DNA of 64,000 nucleotides, from positions 13,645,001-13,709,000 of the forward strand of contig WPIO01000001.1 of NCBI GenBank assembly GCA_009760855.2, in the 5' to 3' direction. A model generated the notes under the pieces. The model saw nothing but the letters and a program-made list of their open reading frames with translations, was not told the DNA's origin and made no database searches. The DNA is from Cristatella mucedo. Taxonomy: Eukaryota; Bryozoa; Phylactolaemata; Cristatellidae. The position numbers and the translations under genes were made by a program. How positions within the stretch are numbered: position 1 is the stretch's first letter; the number at the start of each line of letters is the position of its first letter. Positions 1 to 12,100 of this stretch are shown here, one piece after another.

Positions 1-81
1 GCAGCTCGACAGGGGGCGCTGCGCTGCCGCATCTCCACTCCCCCCACACGGCAGAGACGAAGCGACTATGACGCTACTCAC

Positions 82-217
82 ATGCTGCACTGGCGCTAGG
101 GGGACGCAGTAGCGTTGCAGTTCAGGCATGGTCAGGTCCGACAGTGCCAGCCTGTATTCGCCGATAGTGCGCCTACAGTTGGGTGCAGTGGGCGCATCGG
201 CGTCCTTCACAGTCAGC
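82..217 (-). CDS. RPH3A: Rabphilin exon: C2A C-terminal part, loop 3
   Basis: The acceptor TTACTTCTTAG precedes G|CTG, which completes the Arg codon begun in the exon at 983-1092; the donor is CAT|GTGAGT. The 45 full codons start LTVKDADAPT and include TIGEYRLALSDL, matching the end of rabphilin C2A (KTLRISV-x-DED ... IGE). The D-x-D pair of calcium loop 3 is kept as KDAD. The transcript continues left of base 1, where C2B is expected. Bases 1-81 are intron. Confidence 0.85.
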
Positions 218-1731
218 CTAAGAAGTAAAAGCAAGCGACGATGGCATTCAGCATTAGGACCATAAAAAATGGATCCACAGACATCAGTTTTGATGCATAA
301 AGAGTAAATCCCCCTGATCCCCAGGTCGAAGGCACCGAGTGCATAGTAGCAGTAGGTAGTGCTGGCCAGCCGGCAGTGTAGTATTTCGACAGCTTTAATT
401 CATCCAACGCTTCCGTGGGCCAGCGGAAAAAGCAAGCTGCTGAGGCAATCGGCTAGGTCTGCCGGTTGGAGTGGGTCAGTCGTACGATGCTGACCTTTGG
501 AGCCGTGGCTCAACTCCTGAGGTCAACGAGTCACATCCTTCCATCATGTCGAAGGACAGATTTGGGCTAGACAAGACTTTGGGGCTGCAAGCACTGAGGC
601 TCTTGGCCCAGCCTCACTTCTTACCACCTATGATGCAAGGAAGGATGTCCAGATCTATGCCACAGTCAGGAACGCTTGGCGATTTCCTAGCAATGGCAGC
701 CTCTACGCTCTACAGGAATTCGATAGCTTAGTGGGTATAAACCAGGATCTGGTCCTATATATTGCACTGAGAGCCGAAATGGGCAGTAGCAAACAGTCTG
801 AACATGTATCTAGTGCCTTAAATCATTCCCGGATGTAGATTGTCCATCTACACAAGTATAGGTGATTATCATACCAAGGCAGAGTGCCTCTGTATAATGG
901 AAGTCCCTTCATTACGACTGCCACTGGTTCCTGCCATGGTATACTGAGGAATTAATGACAGCATGGATCAAACGTCATTTACCTCAGTGTCTTGGCGCAC
1001 ATCTCATCGAAATCAAGCCCGTAGTAAACAAGCACGTCATTCCAATAAGGGTCGACGGTCTTGTGCCGGGTACGAGTCTTCAGCTTTCTCGACTGCAACA
1101 CAGTAGTGCTGCATGACATGACGAGTCGGTTCATGTCATGAAGTCGTTTTACAAACTTCAGACAAACCGTAACATTGGCAGCAAGCCAACTCACACAGTA
1201 ACCCTACCCCTCCCATTGAGGAACTCACGGGTTTGGTCTCGACTGGCTGGACCACCCGAAATGGAAAACACACATTAAACCTTGAAGCATGTCCAAACTC
1301 AATATCATCTGCATGGCAATAGCAGCTACCTTATGGTTGGCAAGTGATAATCTGTATTAGCAAAGTAAATGTCGGCTGATTTAACCACCTCATTTACACA
1401 GCAGCAGAAAAGCTTTAGTAGCCATCTGCAGACACACTTTCTGAGGCCAATATAGGATTGTCTGTAGGACGAGAACCTGAGCACGACCTGGATCATGAAG
1501 AGTGAGCACCTTACCCCGAGGCTAAGACCGAGGGTGGTGATTGATATACATTTCTACATGAAATATTGGCTTGACTATAGACCAGCCATGGTAGGTTAGC
1601 TATCTGGTTTAGCCCAGGCATAAGGTGCCTGCCTTAAACGACCAACGTCGTGGGTTCTAGCCCTTCGGACTATGCAAAGTACCTGGATAGAGAGATTTAG
1701 CTCTTTTAGGGCCCAACACAAATGAATTATG

Positions 1732-1830
<99 letters not shown>

Positions 1831-2441
1831 TCATCAACCCCTCTAATTTGCTCGGTTAGTTAGTTGGCTTTCCATGCCTGGGGTCTTATTTGCATTGAGT
1901 CCTTCGTGATATATTTATAGTCTTATAGTCCACAGTACAAGGGTACAGCAATGATAAATTTCCAAAAAGGTGGGGGGGGGGAGGGGGAGATAATTTGCTA
2001 ATTTGAATTTGTAGCTGCAACGAGCTATTATAGTTACATAACATAGTTGACATGGAACATTGAAATGCTAGAACTGTAATTATTTAAACAGTCTTTAACT
2101 TAAAAAGGATTTTCTCAGAGGGTGGCAATGGCATCCCGGAATTCTCTGCTTTATGCTCGAAGGGAATACTGGCGCTTACCAGCTTTTGTGGGGAATAGCT
2201 GAGTTGGCTCATTGGAAAGCTGCCCGATTAGTGTTAAGAGTAAGTTTTCCCAGTTTAGCTAAATGGCTGCGAAAAAATGATAGACTTTAAATGCTAAGCT
2301 AGTAAATTAGTTGAATAAATGGTAATCAAGATCAGCAGAAGCTGAAAGGAAAAGGCATTCTAGCCGGCACAGCAGGCCTGAGAGACTGAGGAAGAAGCAG
2401 AAGCCACTTTTAATTTCCTTTGATTTCTCATGCGCATGAAC

Positions 2442-2521
<80 letters not shown>

Positions 2522-3061
2522 ACACTTGTGCATGTAAACTGCAAGCATGAATGCTTGCAAGTGGAGGCCAGCATACAAAGTAGGTGGAGCTAGCTCACCT
2601 TTCCATGTTCTGGGATCAGGTTCAGTTGAACGAAAGCAGCAGTGGCTGGGAGGTGCTGCAAGGACGACGAAAATAGCATGCCAAGCTGCACCCATCAGCT
2701 AACAACAAGCAGCAGCAAAGACAGCAATCACTAGATCAGCAGCCAGCGGCTGCTATGTCACTTCTGGATGGTAACTGCCAAGGTGGCAAATTACAGCCAT
2801 CTCTTCAGAGGCGAATTAAAGATGATCACAAAATTTGCAACGGCAGAGATGGCAAGGAAATACATCGATAAACAACCATGATTCAATTTAAGTCCCTGTG
2901 CTAGGGCTTCACACTTTCATGTCTATCAACCTGCATGGCAGGCTTACCTCTGGTTTCAGAGGTCGGCCATATGTGGAGTGACAATATCATCAGACTCCTA
3001 ATCATTACAGAAATCTGGCTGACACATACACACACGCATACACAGACCTGTATAAATATAC

Positions 3062-3133
<72 letters not shown>

Positions 3134-6100
3134 ATAAGTGCGTGTGTGCATGCACGCGTGTGTGCGCTTGTGCATTCACACTGGTACATATACATAGATA
3201 CACATGAACACCCACATTCTCACACACACCCACATACGCACAAATGGCTGCCAACATCTACAAAACTTACAAATGGCAAGTGACCTATTGAATCCAAGCT
3301 GCCTGCAGTCGAATCCTTCATCAAAGAATCCACAAAACAGGATTTGTAAGGGGTTCGACGAATTACAGCAATCCATTCTAATTATGCTAACATCGACCGA
3401 ACATTAGCTTTGCCGAGCTCAAGTTTTATGCTAACATTGTCGCACACGTTTGATTTTATCTATCCACCAAATCTCATGTCGCTGAGGGCACACTCACTTA
3501 TGCAAATGAGCTTCGAAGCCGGATGCCTGTACCTCAATCCATCACAATCCATTCTAGTTCCCGTCAAATCCACCACCAATCAGCTGCGCACAGCTCCACA
3601 AAGTTTGGAATATCAAACTACGCTACACGTACAATGTACCCAGAAAATTCTGTGTGATTCTGCTCATGCGTTCTCACGAAGTCCACTGAAATAACGTTGC
3701 AGTGGCCCAGGCCAATACCCAACCCACTGCATTCCACAGTGCAGCAAAAGAAATCCTGTTTGAAAAGCTCCTTTTTTGATTGAATAGGACAGCACATTCT
3801 GCGGGAATTGCACTTACAAAATTAAACTTGCATTGGCACGGCCGTTCTCGTGCAATGTGCTGCAATCGACTGCAGTAGCCCTGGCCTATACAGCAATCCA
3901 CTTCAATCCACCGAATCCACACCATAGAAAATCAAAATAGATTGCTTCGAGCTCCAGTTTTCATTGCATAATAAAGTTCACCTCGCTGTGTGCACAATCA
4001 CGTAGAATAAAAAAAATGGTGCATCCTCGCACTTGTGGCAATGGATGGCAATCGCCTGAAATGACCGTGGAAACTACAGCAATCCACTCCACTGCAAATC
4101 ATCCTCGAATCGCCATCGCAGAGCTCTAAGTGACATTGCATATAGGCCTAGACTCAGTTCAGAGTGCATCCACAAAATTTCGCTCCATTGTGCACACCCG
4201 TTCTCACACAATGAATTGCAATTGACTGCAACGGCCCGGTCCCTTACCACAATCCACCTCAATCTGCCGAAATCTGCTGCAATCCGCCGAACAGTAACCA
4301 GAACGTGTACACTAGAAGCTCTAATTATGATTGCACACTGCTCTATTCTTCGGTTGTTGTGTACTCGCATAACTTCACTGTAATTGCCTCGAACATTCTT
4401 CAGCAGTGTACTGCAATCGCCTGCAACTGCCTGGGCCAGCATGTCAATCCACTGCAACCTGCCGCAAAACGACCAGAATACGTACACTTTAAGCTCTAAT
4501 AGTGATTGCACGCTGCTCTAATCTTCAGTTATTGTGTAATTGCACAATTTCACTACAATTGCCTCGACCATTCGGCAGCAAGGCACTGCAATTGACCCGG
4601 GCCAATACGGCAGTCTACAGCAATCTGATGCAAAATAGTCTGAAATCGGAAACGAATCAGTTTCAAATTTGCTGGAAATCAGCCGTTTGAATATGTAATT
4701 ATCCTACCACATAACGCTCACTGTGGGTGCACATACTTGTCATTTTTCGTGTTCAACCTTGAGCAATACATGGCAATCGACGACAATTGCCCAAGACAAT
4801 ACAGCAATCTACGATTGTCTGTTACAATTACAAACTAAGCTGTTGGGAGAAGATCCCATTTTTCTTGTGTATTACAGTGCGCGGCATTAAAAGTGCAACC
4901 GCATCCTGTCAACTATTCTCGAACATACATTCGAGGGCAATGTGCAGCAATCGACGGCAACGGCCTAAGAAAATATGGAAACCTATAACGGTCCATTAAA
5001 AATAGACTGGTCGCTGCTGGGTGAAGCTCCCATTTGGATTTCTCTATCGTGTATACTATTTTTTATTTGTATTTTTGGTGCACCCAGGAAATGCCATCGG
5101 TAATGCTAGCCCTCGGTCACTGCAATGCAATCAACGACAATGGCCCATGCCAATACAATACAATAGCAATCTTCTGCAATCCATCATAAATAGGTTGCAC
5201 CTATTCTGTGCAAAGCTAAAGTATGCATCAGGCATTGCATTGCACTTTTTTACGTGGAAGAAGTGAATTGCGGTATAGGCCCAAGCTACTGCAGTCAATT
5301 GCAACACATTGCACGAGAACGGCCGTGCCAATGCAAGTGGAATTTTGTAAGTGCAATTTTCGCAGAGTGTGCTGTCATATTCAATCAAAAAAGGAGCTTT
5401 TCGAACAGGATTTCATTCGTTGCATTGTGGAATGCAGTGGATTAGGTACTGGCCTGGGCCACTGCAATGTTATTTCAGTGGAATTCGTGAGAGAGTGTGA
5501 GCACAATCACGCAAACTTTTCTGGGTACATTGTACGTGTAGAGTACTTTGATATTCCAAACTTTGTGGAGCTGTGCGCAGCTGATTTGTGGTGGAGAACT
5601 TCATGAGAACTAGAATGGATTGTGATGGATTGAGATACAGGCATCCTCTTTCAAAGCTCATTTGCATAAGTGAGTGTGTGCTCAGCAACATGAAATTTGG
5701 TCTATAGATAAAATCGAACGTGTGCTACAATATCAGCATACAATTTGAGCTTGGTAACGCTAATGTCCGGTCGATATTAGCATAATTAGAGTGAATTTCG
5801 GTGGATTGCGGTGGATTGGGGTAATTCGTCGAACCTATTTATAAGACACGAAACCAAGGGCCAGCTATCGAGGAGCTGTGGCTCCGAGGCAGTGAGTGGA
5901 GGAATGTTGCCAGGGTCTGAAGAGCACAGGCTAAAAAGTCCACAATTGGCTGAGAAACCTCCACTCCTCCTAAATGAACAAATATTTTCAGAGGGTAAGG
6001 TCCCTTCGTGATACTTTGGTGTGCCTTGTCTCATGGGTAGGATATTATTCATTTGTATAGTGCTCCGAGAGAATTTAATCTCTATTCATGCACTTCACAT

Positions 6101-9100
6101 ATGCCTCGGGGCTCGAGCCGACCATCTCAGCCAGGCCTTGGTCGTGGTGAGCACCTTAACCGCTGGAGCAACCAGCTGGCTAGCCATTCCTTACATATGG
6201 AGTGGTTCAGCAAACGATCAGTGGCTTCGTGGCTTAGTAGCAGGCTGCCTTCACTGCTTCTGCCCTACCGTTTCCGGTCTGAACTGGCAGACCGGATGGG
6301 GGCAGCCAGCAGCCTTCTGACACGACTCCTGCACAACAGCACTGTCACTCACAAAATATACTGGAATCTGAGCCAGCCAAGGCAAACCACGTCGGGACAC
6401 GAATGTCGTCCAGAAATGCTAGCACTTGGGACGGCGCTCTTGGACTAGGGAGGCACTAGCCTACGACAGCTAAGAGCAGTGGGGACAGAACCTGGACACA
6501 AAACCATTGCGACTGCAATACGCCTTGCAGCTTTTGTTACATTGCACACTGCACAGGCGTGATCACGATCATGGTCATTGCCTCCGATCGAGCTTAAAGG
6601 CATTAAGGGTATATCGGTAGTGCACTCTGGCACGATCTATCGGTGCATGCGCTAATGCACTTGATGTTGTCGATAAGCTAGATGCACGTTAGATGCAATC
6701 TTATCCGAAGCAGATTCACTCGTGTATTGCCAGCAGTGCTGTTACCATACACTAAGCTGTAGACGGCCTACATTGCATGACAACATGGGCCAGTCAGATT
6801 TTAAAGTAACATTGATTAGTGCTCTTGGCTTATCGACAACATAACGACGACTGAAACATACGACTTACCTTGCCTTCAAGCATGTGCACCTCCAGCTTGC
6901 CATGCAACACGTCGTACAGCAGAGTAAACGAAATCATTCCCAGGGGTGCTGCCAAGCAAAAATTAGGTTTAAAGTAGGTCGCAATGCTACCAAAGGTGCC
7001 AACAGGCACGTTGCACTCGGGTTTAACATCTGCACGATACGTTGGATCGGCTGGCAGCAGCATAAGAGAGCACCTCTCACGACAGTCTGCACACACTCAA
7101 AGTCTGAACCTTGAGCACCAGAGTACACAGCAGGAGCACCAAGCAACGTCTTATGGACCACCCAAAGAGAACTAAGTCTCTTTTTCATGCACTTTATAAT
7201 AACAATACTACTATTACTAATAATAATAATGACATTTGTATAGCACCCTCAGTGAACTTAATCTCTTTCTAGGATCAGGAATAAGTTGTAAGGGAAGCGT
7301 GTCAATATGGTTAATGATAACATGCACATGGTCAGCACATATAAGTACACTATGAACAATTCAAATGGAACAAGCAAATGCTGTTAGGAACAGTTGCGTC
7401 TTTAACTTCGTGTTTAAGTGTCGTCAAGTCGAGCGAATGCCCAGCCTGACTGGAAAGAAGTTTAGATAGGTAGGCTGCAGAAAGAGGATAAATGGACTAC
7501 AAAGGTGACCGGGAAAACCTTGAAGCTGATACGCTGCCTGATAGGGAGCCAGTGCGTGTTGGTGAGAAGTGGTATAATGTACCAGTAGCAGCATTCACGA
7601 CAGACAAGTCTAGCTGCTAAGTGTTGCATCAACTGTAACCCCCTTATTGAGCAGGCCGAAATACCTGTGAGAGGTGAGTTACAGAAGTCGAGACGGGGTG
7701 TCACAAACGCATGGACACTTACATATGCCAGAAAGGAACCAAGATTGTGCAGCCGGCCGGCACCACGGCCACACCCTCCCCCACTGGGTACATCTACCCT
7801 TTCCCCACACATGTCCTCCTCAATTCGCTGCTGCTGCCTGCTTCGTGCCGGAGCGATGGTGCCACCGCCCCACGGTGGCATGAACAACTTGCAGCGGTGC
7901 TCCGGAGCAGCCAAATCAACACCATAAGCCCCTCTGACCAAGCGAACGCTGAGGTCGATATCGAGCAGCCTGCCTATCGGCACGTGCTGACTGACCTGTG
8001 TGCGCTGATGGCGATGGATTTTGAGTTGGTGCTAAAGGTTCGAGGGGACGAGGCCGCTGAGATACGACGGCTGACTCTTGGGACGACAGTTCGGTTTGTA
8101 TCAAGCAGTTTGAGTCAAATACTCTGCACTTCCGCCGGTCCCCGCGCCTGTGCATTGCTGACTTGCAGGAAGCAAGAACTGCAAGCAACAAATGCATGTT
8201 ATGTAGCAGTCTGATTAACCACAGAGCAAATTTCACACATTCAAAGTGGTATTGCAGAATGTTTCTTGTATAGCCTCTGTCGCACATCAAGTAGAAATGT
8301 AAGGTAGAAGCAAAGTAAATGTCGGCTGATCCTACAGCCTCATTTACGTAGTGGCAGAAGATCCCTTGCGGCTATCTCTTCCGCTTGCAGCAAGCAAAAA
8401 AAGATAATCTGTTGCAGGACTCAAACCCACTACCTGGGTATTGAAGTGCAAGAACCTTACTCCTACTCTAAGACCCAAGGTGCACACCGATGTCGATATT
8501 GCCACTGCCATTATTGCTGCTGCCACTACAGCTTGCATTGGTACCTGCCCTTCTATGCACAGTCTGCTGTTACCATTCGATGTGCATGCCACGACCCAAG
8601 ATCTCAATCTGTGAGCCCTGACACCTACCTACCCTTGGGCTAAGAACTCTTTTTCTTGCCTAGTTGCACCTCTTCTCATTAACTTACAGCCACACATCTA
8701 TGAATGGCCAATCTTCTAGACAAGCCCTATATCTCTGCATTTCCTTACCGTGGCTGCTTGTCGGACAGTCTGTTCAATGCACTTTCGAGGGTCATTGTAC
8801 AAGCAAAGGAGCCCTAGTGTCTGGCTGACAAGCTCGGCATTCAACCCAAAGTTCTGCTCCTCAGGCTTCCGAGAATTTGCAGATGCCAATCAAGAAACTT
8901 CTGCGTGTTTCTTTCCTAGGTGAGCATCGGGAATTCTTCCGTGCTTCCAATTCTGGCGCGTTATTCACAGCCGCCCGCACTGCCACTTTCGCACCACTCA
9001 TTTCTTTGGCTGCCCTCCTGACTCAGGCACGAGTCTCACACTCCCTTTTTTCGTGAGACGGAATTCGTTGGTACCGCATGAGCACGGAAAACCACGGAGG

Positions 9101-12100
9101 CTTTGGGTGTACTGTAGGAAATTCTTCAGTCTAACATCTCCTTCTTCACCACCCAGATCGAGTTCGAGCCCTGCTGTGAGCAATCTTTGATTGCCCACTG
9201 CAAGGGTGATGAAGGTCATTAAGCCTCTTCTGCCTCTATCCTAATATCTTTTACTAGCAAGCTCTAATATGCATAGTTTGGTTAGCTGCCATAAATCTAG
9301 TCTGGACACTTTCACAAGGTTTTCCGAAGGCATAGCATCTCGTGAGCGCTTGTCACAATCATGAAATATAAAAACATGGTATGGTGTGACCAGAAGTAAC
9401 ATCTTGCTCCTCACGATCCAGGTCGTGGATTCAAGCCCGGCTGTGAGCGGTACTTTATTGCCCACTGCAAGGGTGGTGATGGCCGTTAAGGCCCTTCTGC
9501 CGCTAAACAAACGAGGCTGTTTAATCAGCTAACATTATTTGGTGAAAACTAAATCTACTTGGTCTTAGCCGCTTTATGGAGCTGTACTGGGAGATGCATA
9601 CATACATACATACATACATACATACATACATACATGCATACATACATTGTAGCAGCAGTCTCTTATCAGTGCCCTCAGCAGATACAGCAGATTAAAAAAC
9701 ATGCAGATATAGATCGATTCTTAAATCACTAATGACTCCTTCCAAAATGTAGCCTCGTTAAGAGAACCTGTGCACTTTCTCATTCTCCATGTGGTATTCT
9801 AGTGTGCATGACAGCACTTTAATGAGAAAATACTATAGGTAATGAGAAAATACTATAGGCCTCGAGTATAGAATTACAAGGACAATATTAAAGATAGCAT
9901 GATGCTGAGCTCTTAGAGATAATCGATGAAATAAATTGCAGTCCACCAACTCAACCTATCGTCGTCTGCGTGAGGATATTTAGAAACTAGGTGCCAGCCT
10001 TCAACCGCAAATATGCCCACACAAAGCATTCCGTTTCCGGCTAACATCCAACCAAGTGCATAGAGTTTAATAAAACAGCAGAAAAAATTAGCAGGGCTCA
10101 AGCAGTATTCTTTCTTATTACAGGCCACATCCATGTCCATCCTGTTTGCACGTGGTGTATATGCTGTTTACGTCTAATCGTTTAAAGTCCGGTTGCATTT
10201 CTGTTTGTCTGTAAATGCTTACAAGCAAGCATACAAACGTTGGCACCAACAGCCAGTGCTGTTTACCTTGCTTTTTTATGAACACGCCTTCAGACAGTAC
10301 GCATTTCGAATCAATAAATTATCTGTGTTAAGAAAAGGCATTAAGAGAAACTCAGAACCTGATGGCACGTGCAAAGGTACGAATGACCAAAGGGCAAATT
10401 ATCAGATGCTGCGATGCATTAATTGAAACATATCTCACCCCAAGAACGGTCCTAGATGATAGCACTTGCGAACTTGTGGAGGCATCAAACTACTTAGATA
10501 GCAATAGTGTAGGGTGAGTTACATGCTTTTCACTCTAGGAATTCGGTACAATTACTACTACCACTAGACCGCACTCAACATAGTCACTATAATGTCATTT
10601 ATCCCGGTCTGTAACTCTATAAAGCTGCAAGAACTAAGTGAGAGTTAGGCCGGAGTTTTCTATTGCCCACTCAAAACCTAATCAGATTTCGTTGCACATT
10701 TTGTAGCTAACAGATTTGATCTGACGTAACAGAGAAAAAGTGGGAGCTTTACTGAGTCGGAAGAGCATTCAAGAAAGTGACGAGCATTGAAGTAGCAGCT
10801 CGGGTCGACTGAAACAGGCGTGCCACAGTCAGCAGCAGGAGTGAACTCTTGTATGCTAGCTGCGAAAAAACTCTTTTGTTGGCAGGTTTGGTGAGAGGAG
10901 TTTATTAGAGTCCGGCTTGTTCGATAGCTGGCTTTTACATTCCAATCAAAGTCACATTTGCTTAACTGTAACCATTTACTGATTACAAGAATGAGAGTGA
11001 GTTTGAACGATTAGCAATAATTGAAAGTTGGGTCTTACTATTGGAAAGGTATTGCAAATGGTGCGTCTTTGTTCGAGCAACATTCGAGAGAAAAGAGTCT
11101 TTGGACTACCAATGAAAGGCCTCACATACGTTCTGCATTCTGGGGCGCAGAGCAAAGCAACAGCGGACTGCTTGTGGGAGTTACCCCATCGCCTAGACCT
11201 GCGTAAGCAGCTGATACGATCAATGGGCAAAGGCCACAGCCAAGGTAATGATTGCTACTCGGAACACTTTAGTTCTTAAAGCATAAACATTCAGGCAGCA
11301 GGCCGGAATTTGTCCAAACACGTGTCAGTAGAAATGGAAAGCCCTCACCCATGTGGAGTCAAACGATGTAGAACGGTTGTCTCGACAGCACAATTTGCAA
11401 AGCACTAGACCTGTTAGTCAGGGTATCGGTGGTATGTTTTGCTGCTCGGTGCGTGATTTCTGCCACACTCAGTCACACTCACACCGCAGCTGCCCTTTTG
11501 TGGAAATTGCCTAATCAAGCATATTTTGGCATCGGCATGATTGCAGCTATTTATCAAAAGAACTGAGGTGAGAAGATTAAGAGCTACTGACATCGAAGGC
11601 CAAAGGCAGGTACACAGTTGCACGAATTAATATATCATTTCAAAGGCTGGAGTTGCTGCAGCTGCTGCACTGCAGACCCCTGGCTACAAGGACAGGCTAG
11701 AGCTTGTATGCCCTTGCTCACGAAAGGGTTGTTGCAGCTGGCCATTTTGTGGATTTGATTCGTGTCACCTGTCCAGAGGCTCGATAAGTGTTTTATCATA
11801 AGGACGAAAGAGCTAGCAAAAGGCATAAAGTGAGGCTGCTAGCCTAAATTTGAGGTAGCAAAAACCTGGGCTCACCGGCAGCCTTGCAACATACAGTCAA
11901 CCAGCTAACTGAGAACTATGCTAGAGGCACGTGGATGGCTCACAACAGAGCAGAATCCCTGGTATCTTATTACTTTGAACACTGACCATCTCGAGCAAGC
12001 TAATCCAAACGACACACTCACCAATATCTTAGATGCTATGTTGTGGTGCTTCGAAAGCAGCAGCTTGCATTGTGGCAGCAGCTTTGGGCCATTTAAAAAA

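Noticed and set aside
2901-3283. Open frames of alternating Cys-Val or Thr-His on both strands
   Set aside because: They are read-throughs of the TG/CA microsatellite; the same holds at 1596-1820, 2307-2695 and 15464-15835.
3351-5836. CRISPR-like or centromeric satellite reading of the ~178-bp units
   Set aside because: Units are too long and diverged for CRISPR, and the array is bounded by inverted ends and a target duplication, so it belongs to a transposon.
6080-6112. EAYVK-like reading on the minus strand as a C2A loop exon
   Set aside because: It falls in a SINE family A copy and the same sequence recurs elsewhere in the window.
7020-7060. ADPTYRADVK reading as the missing C2A DPYVK loop
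   Set aside because: It lies upstream of the first C2A exon, outside any phased exon, and the rest of the motif does not fit.
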